The translations under genes and the position numbers were made by a program. Shown piece by piece: positions 35,701 through 47,700 of a stretch of 64,000 bases of DNA. The stretch's first letter is position 1; each line of letters starts with the position of its first letter. Where the stretch lies: the NCBI RefSeq assembly GCF_016097555.1, contig NC_054707.1, positions 52,069,768-52,133,767 on the forward strand. Reading direction: 5' to 3'. The notes under the pieces are model-generated. The model did not search any database, was not told the DNA's origin, and saw only the letters and a list, made by a program, of their open reading frames with translations. This DNA comes from Gigantopelta aegis. Lineage: Eukaryota; Mollusca; Gastropoda; Neomphalida; Peltospiridae.

Positions 35701-38700
35701 GAAGCATAAATAAAAGATCCCTTGCTGCTAATCGGAAAGAGTAACCCATGTAGTGGCAACAGCAGGTTTCCTCTCAAAATCTGTGTGGTCCTTAACTATA
35801 TGTCTGACGCCATATAACCATAAATAAAATGTGTTGAGTGCATCGTTAAATAAAACATTTCTTTCTTTTTTTTCCTTTCTAAGATTATATGTCAAAATTA
35901 CCAAATGTTGAACATCCAATAGCCTATTATTTATAAATCAATTTTCTCTAGTGGTGTTATTAAACAAAACAAACTTTTCTCTTTTTTTCAGTAATAAAGA
36001 TTAACATCTAGGCAATGACTTTACCATTATGTTTTGCAGGAATCTAGGCAATGACTTTACCATTATGTTTTGCAGGAATCTAGGCAATGACTTTACCATT
36101 ATGTTTTGCAGGACTCCATGCACTTTCCAACCCAGCCCAGTTGCTGGGGCAGCCGCAGGTGGCACCACAGTTCTTCCTCGCAGGGCAGTCAGCAGCGTCA
36201 GCAGCGGCCGCCGCCGGAACGGGACAGCTACCCATTCAGCAACTTCTCATTCCCGTCAGCACTGGTAAGTAAACCTTACTTTACTAGACTCCAGTCATAT
36301 TGTGATGTTTTGCATTGTCATTGTAATTAGAAATGTGCAGTATAACCGGTATGCTGCAATATAAATTTTGAACAATACATATCGCAATATTTTTCTAGCA
36401 TACATGTGTACCAGTATATTGCGCTTATATATTTTGTACGTGTCTTGGTGCATACCTATTACATTTTCCCACAAAATCTACCAGTTTTAGAAAACAATCG
36501 ATAGCTTCACTTGTTTGAAATGAATCTAAATTTTAAGTTATACAAAATGTAAATGAAATTAGAGCATTTTATGAATTCCAATAATTGAGAATTGGTCTTC
36601 ACAATATATCATAGTATGGTGTGCAATTCATGTTTTTGTATTGCAGTATATCGCAATACAAACATTTTGACAATGCCCATCACTAATTGTAATATACAGT
36701 TAATCTATTACATAGGAATTTCACTGTAACTTCCTTCCACAAGGTGTTAGTTGAGCTAAAACTGCATTTGAAAGTCACATAGATTGTAAAGAAAGTCTAA
36801 AGGAAATTGAATAATATTTGCATTGCTTGGGAAATAGGTTGATGATCAATTCCATCTTTATGCTTAGAGGTACAAATGTACTCACACTGGACTGTTTTTC
36901 TTTTATGGGAGGGTGGTAAGAAAATGTTATCATTCATTGGCGTAATTTTAACCTTGATTTCTATATAGTTTTGTGATTTTTGAACTACGACAAGTATTTT
37001 TTTAATCATGTTTCACAATCATTTATTGTATCATAATTGTTTTTTGGGTTTTTTTTTTTTTAATAACAGGAAATGGTACACAACAGTTCATCAGCATCCC
37101 TGTTTCTATGGCAACAGGGAGTAACCAACAGATTCAGTTATTGACAACATCAAATGGTCAAATTGTTGCCACAAATCTGTCAAGTCTTCAGGCATTGGCC
37201 CAGCCTCTAAACCTTGGTCTTCCAGCAGCTAGTAAGTTTTTATAGAGACTACACTGATGTAAATTAAAATGCAGACTTATGACATATACAATTGATGGAT
37301 GGTTATTTTCTCTTCTGAAGTGATTTGTTTATTTGAATAATTTAAGTGTTTGCTACATATTTGCTAGACATCTTTCACATTGTCGAAAATTGATCTATAT
37401 AGGTTTTGTAAGTTGCATGAATCCATAGGTAACTATATATAATGTGCTTGTTCATAAAGTTGACTCATGCTATACATACAGAATCTATAAATTCTGAATA
37501 ACAGCTGTATTTGTTATTTTCAATCAAAGGTAATTGGATTAGGCACAGCTGTTGGTGCTACTATGTTACTAACATTTGTTCAAGTTAATATTAAATTTTA
37601 TTAATAATTTGCATTTACCAGTCATTCATGACTGGTATATCAAAGGCAGTGATACACCTGCTGTTGTCTGTGGGAAATTGTGTATAAAAGATCTCTTGTA
37701 GCTAACTGGTAGGACAGGCCACGGTGGTGTACTGGTTAACCCACCAGACCTATGACTGGTGGGTACTGGGTTCGCATCCCGGTACCGGCTCCCACCCATA
37801 GTCAGTTTTAACAACTCAATGAGTAGGTGAAAAGCCAAATACACCAGCTTCTCTCTCACTTACCATTAACAACTAACCACTAACCCATTGTCCTGAACAG
37901 TCAGCTCAGATAGCTCAGGGGCCTAGCTTGGGATTTTCAGGTGGTAGGCAGACTTTTTCGGCGATGGAATAAAATGCTATTGGCTGTGCCCACCCCACCC
38001 CTTATATATTTTAATTTAAAAAAAATATTTGTAATCTCAGGTGGTACGCATATATGGAAGCTAGGTCCCTGTAGCTGAGGTGTGTGCCCAGGACAGTGTA
38101 CTTAAACTTAAACGTGGATATATAAGAACAAAACTGAGACTAGTAGATAACTGAATGAGTGAATGAAGTCCATATAGTAGTAATGGGTGTCTACTCACAT
38201 GAATACCTTAGACAACTCTGTTTTGAATTACAGCCTTTAGAAATGTTGCAAGTGCCCCCATAAAAATGTGGTTATACCATTGTTGGGTACTACATGCATG
38301 CATCACTACATGCATCAGGGAATACCAATTCTTAATTTAATAAATTAATCCTTGAATACTGGTACTGATTCTAAGTTATTTCCTTGAATACCAATAGAGT
38401 CTGAGACTTTAGTGCCATGGCAACATCATACAAATTACATGCATGTGACATCATTAGATTGAGTTGAGATTGTAAAAGTGTTATAAACACGGGGCCTGAT
38501 TCGTAATTTATATCCTTGAGTGTAGACTGTTACATCCTTGAATCCAGACTGTTATATCCTTGAATCCAGACTGTTATATCTTTAAGTGTAGACTGTTATA
38601 TCCTTGAATACAGACTGTTATATCCTTGAGTGCAACTCACTAGGCCCAATAAACAAAGCCTGCTTTTCTTAAATGCCAAGTATTGCAATAATATGTCAAA

Positions 38701-41700
38701 TGTGTAAGAATAAAACAGGCATTGTAATTCCAGTTGTTTTAGAAATAAAATTCCTGCAATGCATTGTTTCATTATACACTGCTTCAGATCTGTATTATTT
38801 GACTCAGGTTTAGCAAACTCAAGTGCTGCTCAATGTTGTAATTCCTGTATTATTTTACTTCCGTATATACACATGTATGTTGTTTAACTACACATATTAT
38901 TTGCCTTGTCTGTCCCAGGTTTAGCGAACCCAGTTGCTGCTCATTCTGGGCATAGCCAGCACACATCACTGACGGGGGCGACGAGTCACATCAGCCACAT
39001 CATCCCCAGTCAGCTGGCCGCAGCACTACCACAACTGCTGACTGCCAGCGCACAGAGTCAGCTCCTCGCTGTCAACTCTCAGGTACCACGCTTCATCTTA
39101 ATGTTAGGTCAAGACACAAACTGCTTACTTTATGGTTAAAATAGTCTCCTTTTTTCCTCTCGCCTTATGAAGTAAAATGATGAGATATTGGTATTACTTT
39201 TTCAGTTTTCAGTCAACTTTTGGATTAAAATTTTCACAGTTAGATCAGTTTCTCACAAACCATAAATCCTAGGTCATTTAATTCTGCGAAATTCTTATTT
39301 TGTTAATGATTTGTGAGGACGTTGGCTACATTTATTTGTTTTCACTGGTATGGAGTTATGAGTATGTGTGTTACTGACATTATTTTTCAGAATGCAGCTG
39401 CGGTGCGGAACTTGGCACTGGATGGAAAATTGGCACTGGATGCTAAGGTACTTAATTATATACATAAATTCTTTCTTCCGTAATGTTTTCTGCAGTTTGT
39501 CATTTGGTAATGTTAAAAAATAATTTGCACACTGTATGACGGCAAAAAAATATAGAGCTGGAGGATATCTAAATATTTAGTTGGTTCATTCATGTATGAA
39601 TGCAAAAAAACTAAGCATACATGTAGTTTAACCAATAAGGTTACAGATTTCTTAAGCTATCTTAGTGCTACGATATCATAAAACCATCGTAGTCATGTCA
39701 TAGCCTACAATGGCCTTTCTATATTGTAGCACTTATATTGCTTAGAAAATATGGGCCAAAATTGCCATGTGGTGTATAGACTGAATGAAAATTTAATTAT
39801 TTAGAAATGTTTTACTTTTATTTTTAGTAAATAATGTAAAGTCGTGTCGTGTGTTTCAGTTGTTACAGTCAGCCGTGTCTGCTGCTCACGCCAGTCTTTC
39901 CTCGACCTCACACCAGTCGGCCGCTGCGTCAGGCCACACCACCAACCACATCAACCACAGCCAGTCAGCCGCGGCAGCCATACTGCAGCAGACGTTGAAC
40001 ACGGCGGCGGTGACCGGAACCACAGCGCACTCGGTCGTCACTCAGCAGAATACAAGAACACCATCGCTGACATCTGCACAAGTTGCTACGACAACCAACG
40101 GATTTCCTCCAAGTGTTAGTCAGCTGCTTCCTAGTAAGTATTTCCATGTGTTTAAGAATAGATACTTACTAGTAAGTTTTTCCATGTTTTTAAGACTAGT
40201 CGGCTAGCTGCTTCCTAAAGTCCTAATTAAAATTATACCCCACTATTTTTTGCTATTACATATAATCCATAAAAACTTTCCCAAGAATGAAAACTAAAAA
40301 ATGTTTTTTTAGCTGTATGGTAACTTTTTAAAGTCGCAGATCTTAGTTTGAACCTGTGAAAATGGACACTAAGTTTGGTTACTCTACAAACCTGTAACAC
40401 ACAGTGCTGAATTTATAAGGGGGCAAAGGGGACAATTGCCCCGGGCCCCCCTGCCAGAGGGGCCCCCCAGACTAAGGACTTCCTTTATAAAAAATGTTTT
40501 TTTTACAAAATTAGTTAATTTTTTTATTTGTCATGTAATTTAATTTCTGTGTTGAAGGGCCCCAGAACCTGGAGTGCCCCAGGCCCCCCAAGGTCTAAAT
40601 CCGGCCCTGGTAACACATTTGGATAACGTTACAATAGAGTTAAAGAAGAGTTTATGATTTTGAAATGGGGAAATATCTTTTTAAAATTAACTAGAGCTCG
40701 TCTCCATACACCTTACTTCTAAGAAATACTGGTACATGCATTTTTACAAAATATGAAAAATGATGTAAGAAACCCCAGGATGACCAACAAACATAAATGT
40801 TTGTAAAAAGAGGGTTTTTTTTATAGATGAAACATTTAAAATTTTATCAAATAACCAAATCCAAACAGACAGTTTGAAATGGATTATAATTCATCATATG
40901 ATTTCACATGACAGTTTTGATCACAACTGCCCAATGTAATATTGTAAGTAATCAGTGGTAAACAATTTTAGAAGTTCGTTTAGAAATGAATGGATTAAAC
41001 ATGTTTATAATAACAGTGCTTCTATATGGATCATAAAAATGCTAAAGCAGTTTTCAGGTTTTAATTCCAAGGATTTTTATCAATCATTTGTAATAAGTGA
41101 AAACAGTTGGGTATAATTTTGATTAGTACTTTAGTAAGTTTATCTGTCGTTGTTCTTGTTTATTTTCATCCAGGCTTTATAGTTTATTGTTTTCTTAATA
41201 CTAAATATGTTTTAATATAAAACATTGTGTGTAGTTATACGGTAATTATGAAAATATATGATTGGATATTAACACACTGAATGCAAGATGTTTTTTCAAA
41301 CCTCATAAAAATACATGCAAATGCATAGGAGTCTGTTTTGGTATATACCCCTCCCCAGGTACTTCTGAAATTGTTATTGGTCTGTTAAATCAAGTGTTTT
41401 TCTAACCCCTAGGAAGTTGATAAAAAATTAAAGCATGTCTCCTTCTAGCAATTGTAGTTAAGTCTCAATTTAATTTTATATGTTGTGTTATTAGTCCTTT
41501 TTTTTTCTTCTGTTTTTTTTTAAAACATCCAATGGGATTTTTTTTGGTAGTAATCGATTTCATCTTTTAAATAAAAGGAGGATTACAATGTTGGCTGGAT
41601 TGTAAATTGATTGTACCAAATTTAATTTTAATAGTCATACTGAAGTGTGTGTGTCATACCATAGTCATAACACAGTTTATCAGTTTTAGATAACTGTTGT

Positions 41701-44700
41701 TTATTGTTATACATATGTGTTTTATCAGTTTTAGATAACTGTTGTTTATTGTTACACATATGTGTGCTATCAGTTTTAGATAACTGTTGTTTATTGTTAC
41801 ACATGTGTGCTATCAGTTTTAGATAACTGTTGTTTATTGTTACACATATGTGTGCTATCAGTTTTAGATCACTGTTGTTTATTGTTATACATATGTGTGT
41901 TTTATCAGTTTTAGATAAATGTTGTTTATCTTTGTTCTCTATCATTGTTTAAGTGTTGTGTTGTCAGTCGTGTACTATCAGAAATTCATAATATTGTTCA
42001 GATGTATGCAGTGTTCTGTAATTTATAAACCCTACACCGACTAGACTATGGTGAACAATTGAGGCTCTTGTTTAAAGCTATGGCCATACCCAGACAGCAT
42101 GCAGGTCAGGTCAGGTCATATGGCTTTACGTGCACATTCAGAGCAAGCTGTTGTAGCGCACGCCTGTCCTGGGCACAAGAGCCAGTCTCGGCCGGCTCCT
42201 CCGTCCAGGACAGGAAGGGGGGGGGGGGGGGGAGGAGGAACCGCTCGCACTGGCAGGTGCAAGGGAGCACCAGCAGCCCGACCGTGGTCGGTAGCAGGCG
42301 GAGGTGGGGGGTGGGTGGGGGGAGGGGGCTTAGGGGTGATGGTACTATTGAATTTGGAATGGAGTAAAGTATTATGCCAAAGAGAAAAGGTGCGCAATTT
42401 GGGTTGAGGAAATTGGGCACAATTTTGAACGGTCGGTCAAAAAGAAAGTTCCAGAGCTAATATAGGTTTTGACATTAGTGAACAGACAGCATGCTGCTGG
42501 GCCCGTGCTTATAAAGCTTAAAGTCTAGACTTTAATAAAGTCCAGACTTTAACGTAATGCTATTTGAATGGCGTTGCCATGATGTTAAAGTCTGGACTTT
42601 ATTAAAGTCTAGACTTTAACGTTTATAAGCACGGGGCCTGGTGAGTCAGTAGTGGACCATCAGTAGCTTCATCATTGGCCTATTATCTGTCTTCTTAGAA
42701 AGGCATTCGCTGATTGGATTTTCCCAATCTTAACTGGTGCTTCATGATTGGTGTATCAAAGACCATGGTATGTGCTATCCTACCTGTAGGAAAGTGCATA
42801 TAAGTTTCCTTGCTGCTAATAAAAATAAATATGGCAGGTTCCCCCTGAAGACTATTTGTCTGAATTATTAAACGTTTGAAAGTTAAAAAAAAGTCTGTTT
42901 TGTTTAACGACACCACTAGAGCACATTGATTTATTAATCATCGGCTATTGGATGTCAAACATTTGGTAATTTTGACATATATTCTTAAAGAGGAAACCCA
43001 CTACATTTTTTCATTAGTAGCAAGGGATCTTTTATATGCACCATCCAACAGCACCACAGCCTTTGATGTACCATTTGTTGGCGCACTGGCCAGAACTAGA
43101 AAATGTTTGACATCCAGTTAAAAAATTAATGTGCTTTAGTGTCATTAAAAAAACAACACTTTAACACAAGTTTAACCACAGGGAAATAAACATATGATCA
43201 CAAAAATTTACAGTGGCCATTGTATTTTTCTGAATATTATGAATTTCTTTTAAAGTTATATTGTATACAACACTGCACCATGGTACACCTGTTTTAGTTG
43301 ATTTTCAGTTGTTAGTCATTTTAGTTGATTTTTTATTTTTATTTGTTTTGTGTGCACTAATTATTGTAGACAACAGCCCCAATGACTCTGTTCCCGTATG
43401 TGTGCATGCTAATGTTGCCACACCCATCACCGCTGTCTTCACAAAATCCTTGATGACAAACGCTGGACTTCCTCCCAGTATTGCTGAACTCCTTCCCGGT
43501 AAGATATGCGCCAGTGTAACGCACACAGTTGTCAAGATGCATTGCAGATGCTTTTAGTTTTAGTTTTAGCTGAGTTAATTAACAGACCTTTGAAAATTGT
43601 GCAAAGGATCTTTTCATTTGTGCAAATTTTATTTTGCATAACTTATTTTTTGTTTGGACATTCAATTAAGGATGTAATTTATATGGTCATAATAGATTAC
43701 AGAAAATCAAATGGGATACTGGAATGTTTTTTTGCTAAGATTTTAATTTTTCAGAGGCATGGGTGAAGTCAAGTTAATGTTTGGCTAAAATGTGGTTATG
43801 TTAAGTTGGATTAACATTTGGTTACAGTTAGGTCAGTGTTTGATTAAATTTTAATAAAGTTGGGTTACGTTCAGTTAAAATGTGGGTACGTTGGATTAAA
43901 GTTTGGATCTTGGGTAAATTCTGGTTAAAGTTTGTCCATTTGCTTTTACTTTTTAAATTCTTTCAACTGAACACCTTCTGCCCCATGAATGTTATGCAGA
44001 GAAAGGTCAAGATTATTTAGAATGTTTTTAAAGTTTTCTCATTATATAACACCCAGCCACATGGTGTCTATTTCTCAAACATTGCTTTTAAAGATATAAC
44101 CTAGTTTGTATACTGGATCTGAAGGAAATTGAAGGATGGCACATGACTGTAGTTCATTGTACTATTGCATGGAATACTGAAAGTTAATTGCTTCTAGTTG
44201 AATACTCACTGATCTATGTATATTTCATCTCGAGTCTTGAAAACTTTGTAGTTTATTGTGTTTAGTCATCATTTGTCTGTATCTCATATTCATTGTCTAG
44301 CCTATGACAAACTTCCCTGAATGCAGGACTGTAGATTTTGCACTTAAATTGGGTCATAAAAAACAGTCACATTTCAGCTGGGGTTTTGTGGATGTTTTGG
44401 GATGGGGTTTTTTGCGATCAGCCAGGTATAATTAGAAGAACCATTTACTAGCCAAGTAGACCATCGCATACTAGAAGCCCCGTCTGATTGTGAGTTTTTG
44501 GTGTTACTTTTATGGCAGTGGTTATCAGCGATAAAAATAAGCAGACATTTTCACTAGTCCATCGAAGAAGTACATCTACAAATCTGCTTGTCTGCCAGTA
44601 TTTTCACTTGTACAAATAAGTGGTTTGTTTTATTCAAGGGCAAGGACAATGTTTTTGATTGTTCAAAATGAAACTGCATTGAACTTTTTCACTTGTCCAC

Positions 44701-47700
44701 TGGACAACTACTGGGGTACATTTTGCTTGTCCAAGCAGATTTTCACTTGTCAGGACAGATGGACAAGTGCTTATTTCGAACACTGGTTATGAAGAATGTG
44801 ACTACTTTTAACATATAAGTAAACATTATATTTTTGCATTTAGCTTTGTCTCTCTGAAACTGTAAGCTAAGCCAATCATACTTATAAATACATTAATGAT
44901 GAAGGAACATTATTAGTCACTTACATTTTAATATGTGAATAGTCAAGCCAATATGACAGGTGAGAATGGCTTTTGCACTGCACATGTTTTAATTTGGTAT
45001 TTTCCTTCAAATTTCAGTTGCAGCTGGTTTTTAGCATGTCCCTTTAATAACTTACAATAGTTGTATTTCCAGACACGGTAGGCAACTCCACGGAGAGTAC
45101 AACTGTAGACGGGATCAACTTGGATGAAATCAAAGAATTTGCACGACAGTTCAAGATCCGGCGCCTGTCTCTAGGTCTCACACAGACCCAGGTTGGCCAG
45201 GCACTCAGTGCCACAGAAGGCCCTGCTTACAGTCAGTCCGCTATATGCAGGTACAAACGTCAAACATTTTCACTGACAATGTTTTATCCATTCTTTTTCA
45301 GCAATAACATTTAGCAATTATTTCAGACTTTTTACCAAGCACATTTTAATTGTAAAAAAAACCAACAAACATTTTAACTATTGTGCCAGATGTTTTACCA
45401 AGGACCTTTCATCATTGTGCTGGATGTTTTACCAAGGACCTTTAATATTGTGCTGGATGTTTTACCAAGGACCTTTAATATAGAGCCGGATGTTTTACCA
45501 AGGACCTTTAATCATTGTGCCAGATGTTTTACCAAGGACCTATAATCATTGTGCTGGATGTTTTACCAAGGACCTTTAATCATTGTGCCAGATGTTTTAC
45601 CAAGGACCTTTAATCATTGTGCTGGATGTTTTACCAAGGACCTTTAATCATTGTGCCAGATGTTTTACCAAGGACCTTTAATCATTGTGCCAGATGTTTT
45701 ACCAAGAACATTAGAACCAGTCTGTCAGATATTTTACAAAGACACAGTTTTGACCATTATATCAGACTTTTTACAAAAACTGATTTTGACCATTACAACC
45801 GTGTCCGGTGTATCGGCGCGTCCGGTGATTCGGCGCACTTGGTATTTTGCTTGAGTATGCTTAGGAAGTTGTCATGTTGTCGGAGTTTTTAACGAATTAA
45901 AGTTCAGTTCCTTTTTCAATGGTTAATCAAGTATCAACATATTTATTGTTAAGGGTGCAATTAATTTTTTTTGTAGAATTATCAATAATTATATAATAAT
46001 TTCAAAATAAATCATTCACCTGTTTTCGTGTTTATAAACGCGAAGTAGGTCATCCTTATTGATATTAATTAAGAATGTTAAAACCAGTCTAAAAACACCT
46101 TTCCCGCATTTTAAAAATTATAGTAAACAGTATAAATGTAATTATTTTTGTTCGGTTACTTTTTTATTTAAACCAAAAAAGAAAACACAGGCAAATGCAA
46201 ACAAAACGAAAATTTTACACCTTAATAATTAATTGACAGTCATTTCAGTTCACAATTGTCACATTGTTATAAAAAATAAAAGCGAAATAAGATCCACGTG
46301 TGTGTACAATCTACCCGAGAAAAATAAAATCCATGTAGGCATCTTAGCCATGCATGACAATGAACATGTAGGCTATGCATCTGCAGTACTGTGCCACTCA
46401 AGAAAACGATTCCGAAACTGATCATGAGATGGGTCATATGTGATCGTTCATTTTCATAGTAATATTTTTAACAAGACAAAACAAAAAATTACTAAAATAA
46501 TTCTAAAAGTGAGGTCATGGGCGGTTTATAAATAGCGGGGTCAACGATCTACATCTACTGCGCCGAATCACCGGACATGCAAATCGTTTAGGATACAAGG
46601 GGGTGCCTATATTTATGCACCATTTTAAAATGTTTATTTACTACAGACATAAAACAGTTTGTAGTGTATTTCAGATTATGCACTTCTTCATTGGTGAGAG
46701 ACACATTTTATTAAATATTTTACAATGTTCACATAGAAAATGGTCCTTAAAAGCTTAGGTGCACCGATACACCGGACAGCACTGTATGTTAGACTTTTTA
46801 ATAAGAACATTTTATACATTCTTTTACTAAGAATATTTGAATATTACTTTTAAAAAATTCACAAAGACAATTTTAACAGCCTTTTTACCAAGAATATTTT
46901 AACAATTCTGATAGACTTATCACCAAGAATATTCACCAATAATATGTTAACTGTCTATCAGACTGTTCACAAAGAACAGTTTAACCAGACATTTCACAAA
47001 GTATATTGTAAAATTTCTTTCAGTCTTCATCAAGCACATATTAACCATTTTGTCAAATGTTTTGCCAAGATATATTTTAACCATTCTCTCAATACAGACA
47101 AAGAATGTTCTATTATATTCTTCACCAAGAACATTATATATATATATATATATATATATACACAAAAATGTCAACCAGACATTTTTGTATTTATCAGACA
47201 TTTACAAATAACTACAATTACTTCTCATGTCAGATCTGTCCATAATGCTGCAACACCATCATAGCAACTTACACTAAAAATAACAAGAATTTTTTCATTA
47301 CATTTCACTCAAAAGGTAAACAATTTTGAGATTTTGTTGCTTTTAATTTTTAAAATAAACTTATAAATTAAAAATGTTTTTAAATGAAGTTGAATAAATC
47401 ATTTTATGAATGTCCTTTGGTGTGTGTGAATAATTAAAAACATTATTTCTATTTTGGGTATACAGATTTGAAAAACTTGACATAACTCCAAAAAGTGCTC
47501 AGAAGATTAAGCCTGTGTTGGAACGGTGGATGTTGGAAGCAGAGGAACGGTACAAGAATGGTGTTCAAAACTTAACAGACTTTATAGGTAGTGAACCATC
47601 TAAAAAACGCAAGAGGAGGACGTCGTTTACACCGCAAGCTTTAGAAGTTCTTAACCAATACTTTGAAAGAAATACACATCCGTCAGGTAACCCCAATTAA

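Larger units (their letters stand above)
33544..36111 (+). other. POU6F: POU6F intron 2
   Basis: GTATTG...TTGCAG. Contains a hybrid SINE, a family D fragment, a family B tail, a palindromic GGTATT-rich element and a nested SINE pair. 33580-34040 and 34690-34920 hold nothing recognised. Confidence 0.7.
37232..38918 (+). other. POU6F: POU6F intron 4
   Basis: GTAAGT...CCCAG. Contains SINE pieces, a TIR element inside a family D SINE, and a 22-23-bp repeat at 38510-38640. Confidence 0.7.
40134..43369 (+). other. POU6F: POU6F intron 7
   Basis: GTAAGT...TTGTAG. Contains a TIR element, a 46-bp repeat, a GC-rich island (42100-42340), a palindromic MITE and SINE pieces. 40620-41640 is plain AT-rich DNA. 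Confidence 0.7.
45251..47465 (+). other. POU6F: POU6F intron 9 (splits the POU-specific domain)
   Basis: GTACAA...TACAG. Occupied by a 34-bp minisatellite, a 989-bp TIR element embedded in it, diverged repeat units to about 47110, and a (TA)n tract at 47136-47160. Confidence 0.75.

Noticed and set aside
42059..42420. Overlapping about 100-aa frames on both strands
   Set aside because: Explained by the stop-poor GC-rich island; rich in Gly/Pro/Arg from G and C runs, no splice-compatible exon.
47515..47700. Start of a short separate protein at 47515
   Set aside because: It is the internal part of exon 10; the true frame enters from the acceptor at 47465.
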